This document shows, piece by piece, positions 52,751-60,961 of a DNA stretch of 64,000 nucleotides. A program made the position numbers and the translations under genes. The stretch spans positions 1 to 64,000 of the forward strand of contig NZ_JOHS01000009.1 of the NCBI RefSeq assembly GCF_000725625.1, in the 5' to 3' direction. The notes beneath the pieces are model-generated. The model ran no database searches, was not told the origin of the DNA, and worked only from the letters and a program-made list of their open reading frames with translations. Origin of the DNA: Streptomyces sp. NRRL F-6676. GTDB taxonomy: Bacteria; Actinomycetota; Actinomycetes; Streptomycetales; Streptomycetaceae. Position 1 is the stretch's first letter. Every line of letters starts with the position of its first letter.

Positions 52751-54069
52751 ACGGCGTCGGCGTACGGAACACGGGTGCCGACCGGGGCGGCGGAGGCGCC
52801 GGGAGCAGTGGTGCCGTGCGGTCCGAGGCCGGACACGCCGCGCTGCTCGACGGGGTGCGGCGGTGGCTGGCCGAGAGCGGGGCCGAACCGACACCGGCAC
52901 GTGTGGCGCAGGCCCTGCGCGCGCAGGGCAGGGTCCTCGGGGACGCAGAAGTCCTCGGCGCCGCCGAGCGGCTGCGCTCCGAACTGGTCGGCAGCGGACC
53001 GCTGGAGCCACTGCTCGCCGACCCCTCGGTCACCGACGTCCTGGTGTCGGCGCCCGACCGGGTCTGGGTGGACCGCGGCGGCGGCCTGGTGCTGACCCCG
53101 GTGACCTTCCCGGACGCGGCGGCCGTACGACGTCTCGCGCAGCGCCTCGCGGCCGTGGCGGGACGGCGCCTGGACGACGCCCGGCCCTGGGTGGACGCCC
53201 GGCTCCCGGACGGCACTCGACTGCACGCGGTCCTGCCGCCGGTCGCCGTCGGTTCCACCTGCCTGTCCCTGCGCGTGGTCAGGCCCCGCGCCTTCACGCT
53301 CGGCGAACTGGTCGCGGCGGGCACGGTGCCGCCCGGCGGCGACCGCCTGCTGCGGGCACTGATCGACGCCCGGCTGTCGTACGTCATCAGTGGCGGCACC
53401 GGCACGGGCAAGACGACGCTGCTCAGCGCCCTGCTGGGCCTGGTGGACCCCGGTGAGCGGATCGTGCTCGCCGAGGACTCCGCGGAACTGCGGCCCGACC
53501 ACCCCCATGTGGTGCGGCTGGAGGGGCGGCCCGCCAACCAGGAGGGTGCCGGCCTGGTCGAACTGCCGGACCTGGTGCGGCAGGCGCTGCGGATGAGACC
53601 CGACCGGCTGGTCGTCGGCGAGGTGCGCGGCCCCGAGGTCGTCTCCTTGCTGGCAGCTCTCAACACAGGTCACGACGGCGGCTCGGGCACGCTCCACGCC
53701 AACGCGGCGGCCCAGGTACCGGCCCGTCTGGAGGCCCTCGGCACCGCCGCCGGACTCGACCGCGCGGCCCTGCACAGCCAGCTCGCCGCCGCGCTGTCGG
53801 TCGTCCTCCACCTCGTGCGCGACCGCGCCGGGCGTCGGCGCATCGCCGAGGTGCACGTCCTGGAGCGGGATGCGGCGGGGTGGGTGGTCACCGTGCCCGC
53901 GCTGCGCTGGGGCAGGGAGGCGTTCGGACGCGAGGTGGGCTGGGAGCGGCTGCGCGCGCTGCTCGGGCAGGCGGGCGCGGACGAGGACGTGACGACGGAG
54001 ACCGGGCGAGGACAGGAGCCGGACATGACAGGGACCGGGCGGTCACCGGCGCCGGGAGCCGGGCGATGA
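52747..54069 (+). CDS. tadA: TadA/CpaF secretion ATPase
   Basis: 440 residues, type II/IV secretion ATPase family. The N-terminal domain has GSGPLEPLLADPSVTDVLVSAP. The ATPase core shows Walker A VISGGTGTGKTTLL, the Asp box ERIVLAEDSAELRP, Walker B MRPDRLVVGEVRGPEV and the His box GTLHANAA. It powers assembly or secretion of Flp-type pili. The C-terminal 45 residues are Gly/Thr-rich, and their DNA enters a repeat that runs past the stop. Overlaps tadZ by four bases. Confidence 0.93.
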   Translation: MNGVGVRNTGADRGGGGAGSSGAVRSEAGHAALLDGVRRWLAESGAEPTPARVAQALRAQGRVLGDAEVLGAAERLRSELVGSGPLEPLLADPSVTDVLVSAPDRVWVDRGGGLVLTPVTFPDAAAVRRLAQRLAAVAGRRLDDARPWVDARLPDGTRLHAVLPPVAVGSTCLSLRVVRPRAFTLGELVAAGTVPPGGDRLLRALIDARLSYVISGGTGTGKTTLLSALLGLVDPGERIVLAEDSAELRPDHPHVVRLEGRPANQEGAGLVELPDLVRQALRMRPDRLVVGEVRGPEVVSLLAALNTGHDGGSGTLHANAAAQVPARLEALGTAAGLDRAALHSQLAAALSVVLHLVRDRAGRRRIAEVHVLERDAAGWVVTVPALRWGREAFGREVGWERLRALLGQAGADEDVTTETGRGQEPDMTGTGRSPAPGAGR

Positions 54070-54156
54070 CGAAGGGGATCGGGGGCCGGGCGATGACGAG
54101 GGCGGGAGCCGGGCGATGACGGGGATCGGAAGCCGGACGGCGACGGGAGCCGGGCG
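54050..54156. repeat. Repeat of GGGAGCCGGGCGATGACG units between tadA and tadB
   Basis: Units with CCGGGCGATGACG occur four times (ATG at 54066, 54093, 54116 and 54157), three of them with GGGAG in front. Each unit therefore looks like a ribosome site plus start codon. The first ATG overlaps the tadA stop (ATGA), and only the last is in frame with tadB. It looks like a coupled start that was duplicated and lost frame. Confidence 0.8.
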
Positions 54157-55023
54157 ATGACGGGGATCGGCGCGGTGGGCACGGGCGCGGGCCTGGCCTG
54201 CGCGGGGGCCGCCGCCTGGCTGCTCGGCGGCCGGAACGGCGGAGCGGGACGGGCGCGGCTGCTGCTCGCCGGTGCGGACGGAGCGGTGGGAGCGGGAGCC
54301 GGGCCGCCGCCCTGGCAGCGGGCGCTGGCGCGGGTGCGCCGGCTCGGGGCCGAGTGGTGGGCGGTGGTCGCGGGTGCGGTGCTCGCGCTGCTCGGGATGT
54401 CGGTACTGCCGCTGCTGGCCGGTGCGCTCGGGGTCCCCGCGCTGCGGAGGGTGCGGCTGGCCCGGGCAGCGGGACGGGACCGGGAGCGTCAGGGGGAGGC
54501 GGTCATCGCGCTGTGCGCGGCGCTCGCCGGAGAGGTGCGTGCCGGACGGCAGCCGGGTGAGGCCCTGCGGCACGCGGCACAGGACTCGGGCGGCCTGGGC
54601 GGCGCCAGAGCGGCGGTGCTCGCGGCGGCCCGGTTCGGCGGCGACGTACCCGGCGCCCTCGCCGAAGCGGCACGCGGGCCGGGTGCGGAGGGACTCCTCG
54701 GGCTCGCGGCCTGCTGGCGGGTGGCCGTCGACCGGGGCGCGGGTCTGGCCGCCGGGCTCGACCGGCTCGAGGCCGCCCTGCGCGCGGAACGCGACCAGCG
54801 GGCCGATCTGCGCGCCCAGCTGGCGGGCGCCCGGTCGACGGCGGTGATGCTCGCCGGCCTCCCCGTGCTCGGCCTGCTCCTGGGCACCGCCCTGGGTGCG
54901 GACCCCTTGCACGTGGTGCTGCACACCGGGCCGGGGCTGGTGTGTCTGCTTGTCGGCGTGGCGCTGGAGGGCGCGGGGCTGTGGTGGGCGTTGCGGATCG
55001 TCAGGGGAGCGGAGGCGGCGTGA
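54157..55023 (+). CDS. TadB-like inner-membrane platform protein
   Basis: 288 residues. Hydrophobic segments near the N-terminus (ACAGAAAWLLGG, WWAVVAGAVLALLGMSVLPLLAGAL) and at the end (STAVMLAGLPVLGLLLGTALGADP, GLVCLLVGVALEGAGLWW) flank a helical GspF-like domain (VIALCAALAGEVRAGRQPGEALRHAA, GLLGLAACWRVAVDRGAGLAAGLDRL). It forms the platform that couples the TadA ATPase to the pilus. The start is the only in-frame ATG after the upstream repeat. Overlaps the next gene by four bases (GTGA). Confidence 0.88.
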   Translation: MTGIGAVGTGAGLACAGAAAWLLGGRNGGAGRARLLLAGADGAVGAGAGPPPWQRALARVRRLGAEWWAVVAGAVLALLGMSVLPLLAGALGVPALRRVRLARAAGRDRERQGEAVIALCAALAGEVRAGRQPGEALRHAAQDSGGLGGARAAVLAAARFGGDVPGALAEAARGPGAEGLLGLAACWRVAVDRGAGLAAGLDRLEAALRAERDQRADLRAQLAGARSTAVMLAGLPVLGLLLGTALGADPLHVVLHTGPGLVCLLVGVALEGAGLWWALRIVRGAEAA

Positions 55024-55865
55024 GCGGGGAGTTCATGGACGCACTCCTGGTGGCGCGGGCGGATCCCAGGGTCGTCCACAGGCTGGGGACAGTGTGTGCG
55101 GTGGCCGCGGCCCTGTGGTGGCCGGCCCGCGCCCTGATCCGGATGCGGCGTGCACACCGACTGCGCCGGAGGCTGGGCGCGGTGCTGCCGCGGAGCACGA
55201 CGGCTCGTCGGCAGTACGGGGCTCGGCTACGGGACGCGGCGCGGGGGTGGCTGCCCTTGGCCGGGGCGGCAGCCGGCGCGTGGGCCCTGATCGGGGGCGT
55301 CGGCGGCCTGTTGGCGGGACTGCTCGTGGGAGCCGCCCTGCGGTGGTGGCGCCTGCGGAGCGGCGGAGGCACCGGGAGCGGCGCCCGGGCCGGGGACACG
55401 GCGTACGACGCCGTCCTGGCCGCCCGCCAGCTGCCGCTCGCGGCGGATCTGCTGGCCGCCTGCATCGCGGCCGGTGCCACCCCGGTGACCGCGGCCCGGG
55501 CGGTGGGCGAGGCACTCGCGGGGCCGGTCGGAGAGCGGCTGGCCACGGGGGCGGCCGAGGTACGGCTCGGCGGTGAACCGGCCGCCGCCTGGCGGGGACT
55601 CGCGGAGCTGCCGGGTGCCGGACCGCTCGCCCGGCTGCTGGAGCGGGCCGGTGACTCCGGCGCCCCGGCGGCCGTACCCGTGGCCCGCCTCGCGGCGGAG
55701 GCCCGTGCGGAGCGGGGCCGCGCCGCGACGGCCCGGGCACGGCGGGCGGGCGTCCTGATCACCCTGCCGGTGGGGCTGCTCTTCCTGCCCGCGTTCCTCA
55801 TGGTCGGCGTCCTGCCCGTGGTGATCGGCCTGGCCGGCGGGCTGCTGAGCGGGGGTGGCGGCTGA
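55020..55865 (+). CDS. TadC-like inner-membrane platform protein
   Basis: 281 residues from GTG. It pairs with the preceding gene: one or two helices near residues 75-105 (GAAAGAWALIGGVGGLLAGLLVGAAL), a GspF-type helical domain (QLPLAADLLAACIAAGATPVTAARAVGE), and two final helices (GVLITLPVGLLFLPAFLMVGVLPVVIGLAGG). The P-L-L-F-L-P-A-F pattern is typical of TadC. Together TadB and TadC make the membrane base of the machine. Confidence 0.88.
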   Translation: MSGEFMDALLVARADPRVVHRLGTVCAVAAALWWPARALIRMRRAHRLRRRLGAVLPRSTTARRQYGARLRDAARGWLPLAGAAAGAWALIGGVGGLLAGLLVGAALRWWRLRSGGGTGSGARAGDTAYDAVLAARQLPLAADLLAACIAAGATPVTAARAVGEALAGPVGERLATGAAEVRLGGEPAAAWRGLAELPGAGPLARLLERAGDSGAPAAVPVARLAAEARAERGRAATARARRAGVLITLPVGLLFLPAFLMVGVLPVVIGLAGGLLSGGGG

Positions 55866-55983
55866 CGAGAGGACGGCGCAACGGACGCGCGTACGGAGAA
55901 CGACGGACGAGACACCACAGACCACAGACACGCACCAAAGACAACACACGAGAACGACGCATGACGACGACACGGGGGTCGAG

Positions 55984-56232
55984 ATGAGCAGGTCGGGCAG
56001 GACGGCCAGGACGGTACGAGTACGGACACGCGCACGGGCGCGGATGCGTGTGCTGACGCGCAGGACGCGGGCGATGCTCCGCAGGGACGGCGGAATGGTC
56101 ACTTCCGAATACGCCGTCGGGATCATCGCGGCGGTGGGGCTGGCGGCGGTGCTGTACAAGGTGCTCACCAGCGGCCAGGTGGCCGGGGAGTTGCAGGACA
56201 TCGTGAAGCGGGCGCTCAGTGTCCGGATGTGA
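55984..56232 (+). CDS. DUF4244, Flp-pilin-like small protein
   Basis: 82 residues. A very Arg-rich N-terminus (RVRTRARARMRVLTRRTR) precedes a single helix GMVTSEYAVGIIAAVGLAAVLYKVL with the E-Y dipeptide five residues after a Gly, as in Flp prepilins. It is probably the major pilin, or a pilin-like substrate, of this Tad system. No prepilin peptidase gene is seen in the window. About 115 bases separate it from tadC, so it may have its own promoter. Confidence 0.88.
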   Translation: MSRSGRTARTVRVRTRARARMRVLTRRTRAMLRRDGGMVTSEYAVGIIAAVGLAAVLYKVLTSGQVAGELQDIVKRALSVRM

Positions 56233-56644
56233 ACGGGCGCGGCCCGCGAGTGAACGGGACGGCGGGGGCGCCGCACGGAGGGTGGTCGCGAACCGCCCGG
56301 GCGACCGGGGCTTCGTGACGGCGGAGGCGGCCGTGGTGCTGCCCGCGCTGGTGCTCTTCGTCATGGCGCTGATGTGGGCGCTGCTCGCCGCGTCCGCGCA
56401 GATCCAGTGCGTGGACGCGGCGCGGGCCGGGGCCCGGGCGGCGGCCCGGCAGGACCCGCCCGACGCGGTCGAGGCGATGGCCCGCCGGGCGGCCCCCGAC
56501 GGGGCGGCGGTCACGGTGGTCCGGGAGGGCGACCTCGTCCGGGTGACGGTGGTGGCGCATCCGCCGGGGCCCGACGCGCTGCCGCTGGAGCTGCGGAGCA
56601 CGGCCGTGGCACTGGCGGAGGAGACGGTGGGAGTGGGCGCATGA
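56219..56644 (+). CDS. TadE-like pseudopilin
   Basis: 141 residues from a GTG that overlaps the pilin gene by 14 bases. TadE signature: RGFVTAEAAVVLPALVLFVMALMWALLAASAQIQCVDAARAGARAAAR, with the Gly-Phe-x-T-x-E processing site and one long helix. The start could be a later in-frame GTG (VANRPGD), which would remove about 20 residues and the overlap. Stop and next ATG overlap (ATGA). Confidence 0.9.
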   Translation: MSGCERARPASERDGGGAARRVVANRPGDRGFVTAEAAVVLPALVLFVMALMWALLAASAQIQCVDAARAGARAAARQDPPDAVEAMARRAAPDGAAVTVVREGDLVRVTVVAHPPGPDALPLELRSTAVALAEETVGVGA

Positions 56645-57588
56645 GAGCGGAGGGAGGAAGGACCGGCGAGCGTGGTGCCCGGGGCACGCGCGCTGCCCGC
56701 GGCGACGGTGGCTTCGCGAGCATCTGGGTGGTCTTCGCGCTTGCCGGGATCTGGGCCGTGTTCGGTGCGCTGCTGCTGGCGGGCCACGCGGTGGTGGTCC
56801 GGCACCGGGCGGCGGCCGCCGCGGACCTCGCCGCGCTGGCGGCGGCCGACCGCTGGGCGGCGGGCGGCAGGCCGGCCTGCGACACGGCCGGGCGGGTGGC
56901 GCGGGCGCAGGGCGCGCGGCTGGTGCGGTGCGTGGTCGAGGGCCAGATCTCCGAAGTGACGGCGGCCTCGGGGAGGGCCCCGTTCGCGGTCCGGGTACGG
57001 GCCCGGGCGGGCCCGCCCGGCGCCTACCCGGCCGAGGGCACCGGCCCGCCGGCCCCTTCGGCCACGCCCTCCGCGGGCTCCTTGGCAGTGCCCTCCTCCG
57101 GCGCCCCTTGCAGCAGCACCGTGAGCAGTCGTACGGCCCCCCTCTTGTGCAGTGGCTCGTTGCCGTTGCCGCACTTGGGGGACTGGATGCAGGACGGGCA
57201 GCCGGCCTCGCACTCGCAGGAGGCGATGGCCTCGCGGGTGGCGGTGAGCCACTCCCGGGCGGTGTGGAAGGCACGCTCGGCGAACCCGGCGCCGCCCGGA
57301 TGGCCGTCGTACACGAAGACCGTCGGCAGCAGGGTGTCGGGGTGGAGGGGGAGGGAGACCCCGCCGATGTCCCAGCGGTCGCACGTGGCGAAGAGCGGGA
57401 GCAGACCGATGGACGCGTGCTCGGCGGCGTGCAGGGCGCCGCCGAGGATCTCCGGGTTGATCCGGGCCGCGTCGAGCTGGTCCTCGGTGACCGTCCACCA
57501 CACCGCGCGGGTGCGCAGCGTACGCGGAGGGAGGTCGAGCTTGGTCTCGCCCAGCACCTCACCGGTGAGGACACGGCGGCGCAGATAG
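56641..57588 (+). CDS. TadG/Rv3654c-like protein with abnormal 3' extension over the helicase gene
   Basis: The family part is residues 1-132: GGFASIWVVFALAGIWAVFGALLLAGHAVVVRHRAAAAADLAALAAADRWA, C-D-T-A-G-R-VARAQ, and VRVRARAGPPG. After that the frame has no stop until 57588, giving 315 residues in all. About 188 of these are antisense to the 3' end of the helicase gene (which ends at 57024) and have no family resemblance. Normal relatives are about 115-150 residues. Either the native stop was lost or the tail is an overlap that is translated; I trust only about 56641-57040. Confidence 0.7.
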   Translation: MRAEGGRTGERGARGTRAARGDGGFASIWVVFALAGIWAVFGALLLAGHAVVVRHRAAAAADLAALAAADRWAAGGRPACDTAGRVARAQGARLVRCVVEGQISEVTAASGRAPFAVRVRARAGPPGAYPAEGTGPPAPSATPSAGSLAVPSSGAPCSSTVSSRTAPLLCSGSLPLPHLGDWMQDGQPASHSQEAMASRVAVSHSRAVWKARSANPAPPGWPSYTKTVGSRVSGWRGRETPPMSQRSHVAKSGSRPMDACSAACRAPPRISGLIRAASSWSSVTVHHTARVRSVRGGRSSLVSPSTSPVRTRRRR

Positions 57589-59543
57589 GAGACGACCTGG
57601 TTCGTCACCTCGACGGAGCCGTAGCAGAGCCGGCCCTCGCCCCAGGGGATCTCGACGTCCGTCTCCAGCACGGAGACCGCCGTGGTGTCGCGGGCGACGG
57701 TGGTGTACGGCGGCTCGGCCTGCTCGACCAGGGCGACGGAGTCCTCCAGGTCGAGCGAGCGCACCAGGTAGGTGCGGCCCTGGTGGAGGTGGACCGCACC
57801 CTCGTGCACGGTGGTGTGCGCGGCACCCGCGTCGACCGTGCCGAGCAGCCGCCCGGTGCCCTCCTCCACGACCTGCACCGGCCGTCCGCCCTGGCCGCGG
57901 ATGTCGGCGAGGTCGGCGGCGCGCTCCCGGCGTGTCCAGTGCCAGGCCCTGGTCCGGCGCCGCAGCAGGCCGGCGGCTTCCAGTTGGGGCATCAGCTCCG
58001 CGCAGGCGGGACCGAAGAGCGTCAGGTCGTCCTCGGTCAGGGGCAGTTCCGCGGCGGCGGCGCACAGGTGCGGGGCGAGGACGTAGGGGTTGTCGGGGTC
58101 GAGGACGGTGGACTCGACGGGCTGGTCGAACAGGGCCTCGGGGTGGTGGACGAGGAAGGTGTCCAGCGGGTCGTCGCGGGCGACCAGCACCGCGAGGGCG
58201 CCCTGTCCGGCGCGGCCCGCCCGGCCGGCCTGCTGCCACAGCGAGGCACGGGTGCCCGGGTAGCCGGCGATCAGGACGGCGTCCAGGCCGGAGACGTCGA
58301 TGCCGAGTTCGAGGGCGGTGGTGGCCGCGAGGCCGAGGAGTTCACCGGAGTGCAGGGCGCGTTCCAGGGCGCGGCGCTCCTCGGGGAGGTAGCCGCCGCG
58401 GTAGGCGGCGACACGCCGGGCGAGCGGGCGTTCGATCTCGGCCAGCCGTTCCCGGGCGATCAGCGAGATCAGCTCGGCGCCGCGCCGGGACCGTACGAAC
58501 GCGACCGAGCGCACGCCCTGCACGACGAGGTCGGTCAGCAGGTCGGCGGTCTCGGCGGTGGCGGTGCGGCGGACGGGGGCGCCCTTCTCGCCGTGCAGTT
58601 CGGTGAGCGGGGGTTCCCAGAGGGCGAACACCAGTTCACCGCGCGGGGAGGCGTCGTCCGCGACCTCCACCACCGGCAGCCCGGTCAGCCGGCCCGCGGC
58701 CACGGTGGGGTCGGCGGCGGTGGCGGAGGCGAGGAGGAAGACGGGGGAGGAGCCGTAGCGGGCGCACAGCCGGCGCAGCCGCCGCAGCACCTGGGCGACG
58801 TGCGAGCCGAAGACACCCCGGTAGGTGTGGCACTCGTCGATGACCACGTACTTCAGGGCGCGCAGGAAGGAGGACCAGCGGGGGTGCGAGGGCAGGATCC
58901 CGCGGTGCAGCATGTCGGGGTTGGTGAGGACGTAGTTGGCGTACTGACGTACCCATTCGCGTTCCTCGGGCGCGGTGTCGCCGTCGTACACGGCGGGCCG
59001 GACGGCCGTGCCCAGGGGCCCGGCGAGTTCCTTCACCGACCGGCACTGGTCGGCCGCGAGGGCCTTGGTGGGCGCCAGATAGAGCGCGGTGGCGCCCCGG
59101 CCGTTGGGCGCCTCGGAGCCGTCGAGGAGACGGGAGAGCACGGGCACGAGATAGGCCAGCGACTTGCCGGACGCGGTGCCGGTGGCGACCACGACCGAAT
59201 CGCCGTCCAGCGCGTGTTCGGCGGCCAGTGCCTGGTGGGCCCAGGGGTGTTCGATACCGCAGTCGCGTACGGCGGCGAGCACCTCCGCACGAATCCGGTC
59301 AGGCCAGACGGCATGGCGGCCCGCCCGCGGGGGCAAGTGCTCCGTATGAGTGACGCGCGCAGCCCGGCTCGGCCCGCCGGCGAGCCGGTCCAGGACGGTG
59401 CCCGGAGGGGTCCGCCCCGCGGTGCCCGCCGGGGGTCGTTCGGATCGGTGATTCTTGGCCATCGGCACCGAGTGTGTCACCGGCGTGACGGACAATGGGC
59501 CCAAGGCGTCGTGCACGCCTGCCGGTAAGTGATTGAATGCCAT
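57024..59543 (-). CDS. MrfA-like DEAD/DEAH helicase with C-terminal cysteine domain
   Basis: 839 residues. Motif I VVVATGTASGKSLAYLVPVL, Ia LAPTKALAADQ, II VVIDECHTYRG (DECH), III LLASATAADP; the second RecA domain has SVAFVRSRRGAELI, ATTALELGIDVSGLDAV and QQAGRAGRAGQ. The C-terminal DUF1998 part carries four closely spaced Cys (C-E-C-E-A-G-C-P-S-C, then C-G) as in MrfA/YprA, a helicase involved in mitomycin-type damage repair. Cytoplasmic. Divergent from bldG by 82 bases. The first 27 residues may be non-coding; a later ATG (MAKNHRSERPP) is also possible. Confidence 0.9.
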   Translation of the reverse strand: MAFNHLPAGVHDALGPLSVTPVTHSVPMAKNHRSERPPAGTAGRTPPGTVLDRLAGGPSRAARVTHTEHLPPRAGRHAVWPDRIRAEVLAAVRDCGIEHPWAHQALAAEHALDGDSVVVATGTASGKSLAYLVPVLSRLLDGSEAPNGRGATALYLAPTKALAADQCRSVKELAGPLGTAVRPAVYDGDTAPEEREWVRQYANYVLTNPDMLHRGILPSHPRWSSFLRALKYVVIDECHTYRGVFGSHVAQVLRRLRRLCARYGSSPVFLLASATAADPTVAAGRLTGLPVVEVADDASPRGELVFALWEPPLTELHGEKGAPVRRTATAETADLLTDLVVQGVRSVAFVRSRRGAELISLIARERLAEIERPLARRVAAYRGGYLPEERRALERALHSGELLGLAATTALELGIDVSGLDAVLIAGYPGTRASLWQQAGRAGRAGQGALAVLVARDDPLDTFLVHHPEALFDQPVESTVLDPDNPYVLAPHLCAAAAELPLTEDDLTLFGPACAELMPQLEAAGLLRRRTRAWHWTRRERAADLADIRGQGGRPVQVVEEGTGRLLGTVDAGAAHTTVHEGAVHLHQGRTYLVRSLDLEDSVALVEQAEPPYTTVARDTTAVSVLETDVEIPWGEGRLCYGSVEVTNQVVSYLRRRVLTGEVLGETKLDLPPRTLRTRAVWWTVTEDQLDAARINPEILGGALHAAEHASIGLLPLFATCDRWDIGGVSLPLHPDTLLPTVFVYDGHPGGAGFAERAFHTAREWLTATREAIASCECEAGCPSCIQSPKCGNGNEPLHKRGAVRLLTVLLQGAPEEGTAKEPAEGVAEGAGGPVPSAG

Positions 59544-59625
59544 CGCGGCTGGCGAACCGTCCCAGGGCTCTCATGCCGAGATGACCCGAAGGACGAACGC
59601 TCGATAGCAAGGTGCTGGAGGATCC

Positions 59626-59967
59626 GTGGACCTGTCCCTGTCGACCCGTACCGTCGGCGATCGTACGGTCGTCGAGGTCGGTGGCGAAATCGACGTATAC
59701 ACCGCGCCCAAGCTGCGCGAGCAGCTGGTCGAGCTGGTGAACGACGGGAGTTTCCACCTCGTCGTCGACATGGAGGGCGTGGACTTCCTCGACTCCACCG
59801 GGCTCGGCGTGCTGGTCGGTGGCCTGAAGCGGGTGCGCGCCCATGAGGGCTCGCTGCGCCTCGTGTGCAACCAGGAGCGCATTCTGAAGATCTTCCGTAT
59901 CACCGGTCTCACCAAGGTGTTCCCCATCCACACCTCGGTCGACGAAGCGGTGGCGGCCACCGACTGA
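59626..59967 (+). CDS. bldG: Anti-sigma-factor antagonist BldG
   Basis: 113 residues from GTG after GGAGGATCC. It is a STAS protein: [42 protein letters not shown], with the phosphorylated Ser57 in D-S-T-G. Sequence and length match S. coelicolor BldG almost throughout, as far as I remember. BldG is needed for aerial hyphae and antibiotics and works by binding anti-sigma factors. The partner gene lies 101 bases downstream; transcripts of one and both genes are known for this locus in Streptomyces. Confidence 0.97.
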   Translation: MDLSLSTRTVGDRTVVEVGGEIDVYTAPKLREQLVELVNDGSFHLVVDMEGVDFLDSTGLGVLVGGLKRVRAHEGSLRLVCNQERILKIFRITGLTKVFPIHTSVDEAVAATD

Positions 59968-60068
59968 CCCCGTCGCCGGGCCCCGGGCCCGGCCGGCGGA
60001 CCGAAGCGGAGGGCCGGGGCCGCGGTGGCCCGGCCCCCCGAGAGCACGCCCAGTTCCGAGGGGGATGC

Positions 60069-60521
60069 ATGGCCACCGTTGAGCTCCGCTTCAGCGCGCT
60101 GCCCGAGCACGTCAGGACCGCCAGGCTGGTGGCGGCGGCGGTGGCGCGCAGGGCCGGAGTGGACGAGGCCGTCCTCGACGAGGTCCGGCTCGCCGTCGGC
60201 GAGGCCTGCTCGCGGGCCGTCGGGCTGCATCAAAGCAGTGGCGTGCAGGCGCCGGTGCACGTGGTGCTGGTCGAGGAGGAGAAGCAGTTCTCCATCCAGG
60301 TCGGCGACGAGGCCCCGCGCAGCACGGCACCCGTGGAGCGCATCCCGGGCACCGCGGGCGCGGACGACCCCGACTCCGACGGCGAGGAGGACGACATGGG
60401 TCTCGCCGTCATCAGCGGGCTCGTCGACGACGTGGAGGTGACCGCGGGGGAGCACGGCGGGCGGATCAGGATGACCTGGCCCACCACGCCACCGCCCACC
60501 GCGCCCGTGCTGCTTCCCTGA
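60069..60521 (+). CDS. Anti-sigma factor-like ATPase partner of BldG
   Basis: 150 residues, Bergerat (HATPase) fold: LRFSALPEHVRTARLVAAAVARRAG, EVRLAVGEACSRAVGLH, VHVVLVEEEKQFSIQVGDE, GLAVISGLVDDVEV. The N-box is altered: the Asn expected after E-A-x-x is Arg (G-E-A-C-S-R), and the G1 box lacks the usual D-x-G-x-G. ATP binding and kinase activity may therefore be weak. An acidic insert (ADDPDSDGEEDD) is unusual. ATG after GAGGGGGATGC. Next to bldG, as in other Streptomyces. Confidence 0.9.
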   Translation: MATVELRFSALPEHVRTARLVAAAVARRAGVDEAVLDEVRLAVGEACSRAVGLHQSSGVQAPVHVVLVEEEKQFSIQVGDEAPRSTAPVERIPGTAGADDPDSDGEEDDMGLAVISGLVDDVEVTAGEHGGRIRMTWPTTPPPTAPVLLP

Positions 60522-60624
60522 CCCCGGGCCCCCACCCCGGGCTCAAACCCCGGGCTCAAACTCCCGAAGCCCGGCCCCGGGCCCAGCCAGACCCTCGGGA
60601 CCCGGGGAAACGCTCACCGCCTTC

Positions 60625-60658
60625 CGAGGAGGGCCCCGCTCCGGCGGGGCCCTCCTCG
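60625..60658. terminator. Terminator of the bldG operon
   Basis: Perfect 15-base arms CGAGGAGGGCCCCGC (60625-60639) and its reverse complement (60644-60658) with loop TCCG. It lies 104 bases past the anti-sigma stop, after a stretch of CCCGGGCTCAAA repeats (60536-60575). Confidence 0.9.
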
Positions 60659-60961
60659 TGCGTTCCGGCGGCGTTTCCGCAGCTCCGCCGAGCGCGTGAA
60701 AGAATTCACGATCAAATTCCCGATCACTCGCCCCGCCACCGGCCCGATCATTCGATCACGCGGCAATCCGGTGAAATATCCGGTCAATGGTTTTGGGGCG
60801 TTACTGCTTTCGGGTTCACCGGGGTGGTCCTTGATCTCATTCCGATGGACGAACATGAGCGAACCAAGACCGATTCCGTTTACCGCGCACTGTTTAGATC
60901 GGGTTCCGCTACCTACAATCCGTCCACATCTTGAGCTCAGCCCAAGCGTCAAGGAGGACGA
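60659..60961. promoter_or_regulatory. AT-rich promoter region of hppA
   Basis: 300 bases with no supported gene, less GC-rich from 60700 to 60940. It holds four CGATCA elements (near 60707, 60720, 60747 and 60755) and a good -10 candidate TACAAT at 60914-60919, about 42 bases before the ATG of the pyrophosphatase gene. TGTTTA at 60891-60896 is a weak -35 at 17-base spacing. Confidence 0.5.
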
